Shown here piece after piece: positions 60,641-64,000 of a DNA stretch of 64,000 bases (positions are counted from its first letter, which is position 1; every line of letters begins with the position of its first letter). The notes below the pieces were generated by a model, which worked only from the letters and a program-made list of their open reading frames with translations, did not search any database and was not told where the DNA came from. The translations under genes and the position numbers were made by a program. The stretch covers positions 112,466-176,465 of the forward strand of contig NZ_VOSS01000001.1 in assembly GCF_007997035.1 (NCBI RefSeq), written 5' to 3'. Source of the DNA: Ralstonia sp. TCR112. Lineage in GTDB: Bacteria > Pseudomonadota > Gammaproteobacteria > Burkholderiales > Burkholderiaceae.

Positions 60641-61348
60641 ATGGAAATCTGGTCGGCCACCGTCGACGCCTTCGCCCTGCTCGCCAGCGGCGATGCGGCG
60701 CTGTGGCGGATCGTCTGGGTGTCGTTGAAGGTGGCGATCATGGGGTTGGCGCTGGCGGCCCCTCCCGGTCTGCTCATCGCTTACCTCATCGCCATGCACC
60801 GCTTTATGGGCCGCCGCGCGCTCGTGGTGCTGGCGCAGGCGTCGCTGTCGTTTCCGACGGTGCTGATCGGGCTGCTGCTGTATCTGCTGCTGTCGCGCCA
60901 GGGGCCGCTGGGCGGCTTCGGGCTGCTGTTCACGCAGGGCGGGATGATCCTCGGGCAAGCGGTGCTTGGGCTGCCGGTGATCGTCGCGTTTGCACTGACG
61001 ACACTTGAGCGCGCGGATCCGCGTCTGGCAGAAACCGCGCGCGTGCTGGGCGCCGGACGCGTCCGGCTGCTGCTGACGGTGTTTCTTGAATTGCGCTTCG
61101 GCCTGATGGCCGCGGTGGTGGCCGGCTTCGGACGCGTCATCGCAGAAGTCGGCTCGGCGCTCATGGTCGGCGGCAACATCGAAGGCGTCACGCGCACCAT
61201 GACCACGGCGATTGCGCTGGAAACCAGCAAGGGCGAGTTCGCACAGGGCATCGCGCTGGGCATCGTGCTGATCGTGCTGGCACTGCTCGTCAACCTTGTG
61301 CTGGCGTGGCTGCAAGGGGCTGGCAACTATCGCAGGGAGCCGGCATGA
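60641..61348 (+). CDS. ABC transporter permease (probable tungstate, TupB-like)
   Basis: A 235-residue permease of the binding-protein-dependent type with the EAA loop (ERADPRLAETARVLGAGRVRLLLTV). It looks like the TupB/WtpB-type tungstate permeases: about five to six helices, start MEIWSATVDAFALLASGDAALWRIV. An ATPase gene overlaps its end. No periplasmic binding protein gene (TupA) is within the window. It could also serve molybdate or sulfate; the name rests on resemblance. Confidence 0.75.
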   Translation: MEIWSATVDAFALLASGDAALWRIVWVSLKVAIMGLALAAPPGLLIAYLIAMHRFMGRRALVVLAQASLSFPTVLIGLLLYLLLSRQGPLGGFGLLFTQGGMILGQAVLGLPVIVAFALTTLERADPRLAETARVLGAGRVRLLLTVFLELRFGLMAAVVAGFGRVIAEVGSALMVGGNIEGVTRTMTTAIALETSKGEFAQGIALGIVLIVLALLVNLVLAWLQGAGNYRREPA

Positions 61349-62043
61349 GCGCGTCGTCGCAGCCCACGATGGTGTTTGAAGGCTTGCGCTGCCAGCACGG
61401 CGCGCGGGTCTTGTTCGAGATTCCGCGCCTGGCCCTGTCGGCCGGACACGCGATTGTCATCACCGGCGCAAACGGTGTCGGCAAGACAACGCTGCTGCGC
61501 AAGCTGGCCGGGCTTGCACCCGCCAATGGCGCGACGGTCGACATGGGCAAGGGGCGGCAGGCGCTGTCACCCTACCCGGCGGAGCTGCGCAAGCGGCTGA
61601 CCTACGTACACCAGCATCCCTATCTGTTCCGCACGTCGGTACGCGCGAATCTCGCCTATGGCCTGACCACGGGAGCACACCGCGTACCGCATGCGGAGCT
61701 CGCTGCGCGTGTCCACGATGCGCTGCGCTGGGCGGGTCTGGAGCACGTGGTGGATGTGCCGCCCGAACGGCTGTCCGGTGGAGAGACGCAACGGCTCGCC
61801 TTGGCGCGTGCTCGCGCGCTGCACACGGATGTGCTGCTGCTCGACGAACCGACGTCCAATCTTGACGGCGCCGCACGCGAGCAAGTCATTGCGCTGGTCG
61901 GCGAGCTGGCAGCGGAGGGCCGCACACTGTTGATGGTCTGCCACGACCGCGAGCTCATCAACCTGCCCGGCGTGGCGCGCTGGAAGCTAGAGCACGTCGG
62001 CGGTCAGGGCCGGCTCGAAATGCGCGGGCACCACGCCGCGTAG
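61345..62043 (+). CDS. ABC transporter ATP-binding protein (TupC-like)
   Basis: A 232-residue ATPase: Walker A GANGVGKTTLLRK, signature LSGGETQRLALARA, Walker B VLLLDEPTSNLD and H-loop CHDRE. It overlaps the permease by four bases and must form the transporter with it. Its last 57 bases overlap the end of the convergent pabB-pabC gene on the other strand. Partner of the tungstate-like permease; no substrate specificity is visible in the ATPase itself. Confidence 0.82.
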   Translation: MSASSQPTMVFEGLRCQHGARVLFEIPRLALSAGHAIVITGANGVGKTTLLRKLAGLAPANGATVDMGKGRQALSPYPAELRKRLTYVHQHPYLFRTSVRANLAYGLTTGAHRVPHAELAARVHDALRWAGLEHVVDVPPERLSGGETQRLALARARALHTDVLLLDEPTSNLDGAAREQVIALVGELAAEGRTLLMVCHDRELINLPGVARWKLEHVGGQGRLEMRGHHAA

Positions 62044-63885
62044 CGCATTGCATACAGCGATGGCCTCGGCGCGGGCAACATCGGCGCGCGTGAGGACACG
62101 CTCTTGCAGCGGCCCACCGAGCCAGGGCGATGCGTCTTTCAGCAGCACGGCGCGCATCACCCCCGGCAAGACCCCCGCGGACAGCGGCGGCGTCCACCAC
62201 GCACCATCGAGCTTGACCAGCAACGTGCTGCGCCCGCCTTCAGCCAAGGTGCCGTCCGCGTTGAAGAACACGGCATCGAATGCACCTTCGCGCTCGGCTG
62301 CCTGCCACGCAGCGTCATAGCCTCCGCGCAACGTGGTCTTGTGCGTTGGCAGACTGTGCGTGGCCTCGCGCGGTTGCGGTGCGACGAGCAGGCGGACCGG
62401 CGCATCCCAGCTCGCATGCAGGGGCGACAGAGGCCCGGCCGATACGTTGGCCACACCGTCCGACGTAAGCAATAGGCGCATGCGGTAAGCGCCCCCGCCA
62501 TCCAACAATGTGCACGCACGCGCCACGTTGTCCGCCAGCGCAGTCCGATCAAACGGGAAACCAAACGCAGCCGCTGAACGCCCCAGCCGCGCCAGATGCC
62601 AATCCAGCAAAGGCACCCCGTCGCGCGTCGCGCGCATCGTCTCGAACAACGACAACCCCGGGTCGAGCGCCGTCACGAAGCGCGCTTTCAGTTGGCACTC
62701 CGCGTATTCCTCATCCGCGATGCTGTCATGCACGATGCCGGAGCCGATGCCGAGTTCACCGCGGCGCAGGCCATCGGTGCCGGGCGCGCTCAGCACCAGC
62801 GTGCGGATCGCCACCGAGAAGCATGCGTCGCCCATCGCGCGATCGTCGGCAGGCGCATCGATCCAGCCGATCGCGCCCGTGTACAGGCCGCGCGGCTCCG
62901 GCTCCAGCGCCTTGATGATTTCCATCGTCCGCCGCTTGGGCGCGCCCGTGATGGAGCCGCACGGAAACAGCGCGCGCAGGCAATCAGCCAGGCCAGTGGC
63001 GGGCGGAATCTCGGCCTCCACGGTCGACGTCATCTGCAGCACGCTGCCGAACGGCGTCACTTCGAACAGCGTCGGCACGCGCACCGAACCCGCGCGTGCG
63101 AGACGGCCCAGATCGTTGCGCAAGAGGTCGACGATCATCAGGTTCTCGGCGCGGTTCTTCTCATCAGCTGCGAGCGCGATGGCGCGGGCTTCGTCGACTT
63201 CGACGTCGCCGGATGCGGGCGCGGTGCCCTTCATCGGCCGCGCAACCAGCTGGCCGGCCTGGTGCGAGAAGAACAGCTCCGGCGAGCACGACAGAATCGC
63301 GCCGCCCTCCGGCAGCCCGATGAACGCGCCGTACGGCACCGGCTGGCGCGCGCGCAGGCGCCGATACAGCGCCGCGGGCGCGCCAAACGCCGTCATGCGC
63401 AGCCGGTACGTGTAGTTGACTTCGTAGGTGTCGCCCGCCGCAATCCAGTCGTGGATGCGCGCGATGGCGTCGGTATAGGTGGCGTGATCAACGCTGGCAG
63501 CACAGTCGAACAGACCGGCCGCCCTCGCCGCTTCAGGCCAAGCCTCGAACAGCGAATCGACCTCCGCCGGCGACAGCACCTGCATCGTGCGGAACAGCAG
63601 CACACGCAGGCGGCCATCGTGGCCGGGCAAGGACGAAGAGATTTCAGTGGAAGCCGGCAGACCGACCAGCGGCTCGCCAAACTCATACGGCGCAACGATC
63701 AGGGCATGCAAACCCTCGCGCCAGGCGGCGCGGAGGTCATCGTCCAGCCCATCCAGGATACCGGCCGGCCGGAAAAACTCGCCGGCATAACCGGTGTACC
63801 AGCGCGAGCACGGCGCCCCGCCCGAAGTGGCATCGTCCAGCAGCGCGAACGGCGCGCCGGCTTCTGGCGCTTGGAGCGGCTGCAT
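61987..63885 (-). CDS. pabB: Fused aminodeoxychorismate synthase component I and 4-amino-4-deoxychorismate lyase
   Basis: A 632-residue fusion making 4-aminobenzoate for folate. N-terminal two-thirds is PabB: GAFIGLPEGGAILSCSPELFF, VARPMKGTAPA, ENLMIVDLLRNDLG, FPCGSITGAPKRRTMEII in parts, GIGSGIVHDSIADEEY. After about residue 430 comes the PabC-type PLP lyase: LFETMRATRDGVPLLDWHLARLGRSA, and late RSTLLVKLDGAWWTPPLSAGVLPGVMR. Such fusions are known in betaproteobacteria. The ATG at 63885 is likely; upstream open frame has no family sequence. The gene is close to folK and panB in function. Confidence 0.92.
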   Translation of the reverse strand: MQPLQAPEAGAPFALLDDATSGGAPCSRWYTGYAGEFFRPAGILDGLDDDLRAAWREGLHALIVAPYEFGEPLVGLPASTEISSSLPGHDGRLRVLLFRTMQVLSPAEVDSLFEAWPEAARAAGLFDCAASVDHATYTDAIARIHDWIAAGDTYEVNYTYRLRMTAFGAPAALYRRLRARQPVPYGAFIGLPEGGAILSCSPELFFSHQAGQLVARPMKGTAPASGDVEVDEARAIALAADEKNRAENLMIVDLLRNDLGRLARAGSVRVPTLFEVTPFGSVLQMTSTVEAEIPPATGLADCLRALFPCGSITGAPKRRTMEIIKALEPEPRGLYTGAIGWIDAPADDRAMGDACFSVAIRTLVLSAPGTDGLRRGELGIGSGIVHDSIADEEYAECQLKARFVTALDPGLSLFETMRATRDGVPLLDWHLARLGRSAAAFGFPFDRTALADNVARACTLLDGGGAYRMRLLLTSDGVANVSAGPLSPLHASWDAPVRLLVAPQPREATHSLPTHKTTLRGGYDAAWQAAEREGAFDAVFFNADGTLAEGGRSTLLVKLDGAWWTPPLSAGVLPGVMRAVLLKDASPWLGGPLQERVLTRADVARAEAIAVCNALRGVVPAHFEPALTADVL

Positions 63886-63931
63886 GACGATGTCCCGATT
63901 GAAGAGTTGGTGTTTAAGAAGCCTCGAAAAG

Positions 63932-64000
63932 CGTAGCGAGCGGCCCGAGGTTGCACTGTGATGCTCGCCGTACCAATGTACGGCGAGCATCACAGTGCAA
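63932..64000. repeat. Dispersed palindromic repeat element, copy B (cut by the window edge)
   Basis: Contains a perfect 23-bp inverted repeat (63951-63973 and 63978-64000) with a 4-base CAAT loop, just upstream of the pabB start. The segments CGTAGCGAGCGG...GAGGTT (63932-63952) and GTGATGCTCGCCGTAC (63958-63973) match copy A at 27483-27603. The element may go on past the window. Confidence 0.8.

Overview
The window is a high-GC chromosomal segment from a betaproteobacterium, almost certainly Ralstonia (R. pickettii / R. solanacearum group). This rests on the overall gene content and order as I know them (exbB-exbD-lpxK-Trm112-kdsB-adk; argG/argF/DUF3579/rpsT; mutL-miaA; hda-HAD-pcnB-folK-dNK-panB) and on a 794-residue AHL acylase of the Ralstonia AiiD type. 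No rRNA, tRNA, CRISPR array, insertion sequence or prophage is visible; genes are dense and mostly housekeeping.

Layout: 1-5.0 kb, small secreted and membrane proteins, sodB and xseA. 5.0-6.05 kb, a long gene-free stretch with four related repeat units and a perfect DnaA box. 6.05-10.3 kb, ExbB/ExbD, LPS genes (lpxK, kdsB) and adk (frameshifted). 10.4-13.8 kb, SDR dehydrogenase, LysR regulator with divergent SBF-like transporter, GNAT. 13.8-17.1 kb, amiC-tsaE and divergent queG. 17.3-22.8 kb, chalcone-isomerase-like protein, Bug receptor, ogt-xerD, ybaK, plsY, GlxA/AraC regulator. 22.9-25.9 kb, AHL acylase and yajQ. 26-31.1 kb, murB, ppnP, argG, argF, DUF3579, rpsT. 31.4-38 kb, murJ, SirB1-like, DedA, mutL-miaA-GNAT. 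38.0-40.15 kb, an alkylation-repair operon (2OG-Fe(II) oxygenase, alkB, alkA-like). 40.3-51.2 kb, periplasmic nitrate reductase napEDABC followed by the complete cytochrome c maturation set ccmABCDEFGHI. 51.2-52.7 kb, ada plus a separate small Ada-type zinc-domain protein. 52.7-64 kb, lipoprotein, purM (frameshifted), AI-2E family protein, hda, HAD, pcnB, folK, dNK, panB, an ABC permease/ATPase pair and a pabB-pabC fusion.

The most interesting signal is a distributed alkylation-damage response. The same Ada-box-like sequence, AATTTGACCGCAA, precedes both the 38-kb dioxygenase/alkB/alkA operon and ada at 51.3 kb, with the same downstream sequence and similar spacing to a -10-like hexamer. The Ada protein has lost three of the four zinc-binding cysteines of its sensor domain, while the gene 6 bp downstream encodes a free-standing Ada-type metal-binding domain. 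This suggests a split or rewired Ada sensor. Other points of note are the DnaA-box repeat array, two copies of a dispersed palindromic element (upstream of argG and at the right edge), a 26-bp operator-like inverted repeat before the SDR gene, and single-site frameshifts in adk and purM that look like G-run sequencing errors.
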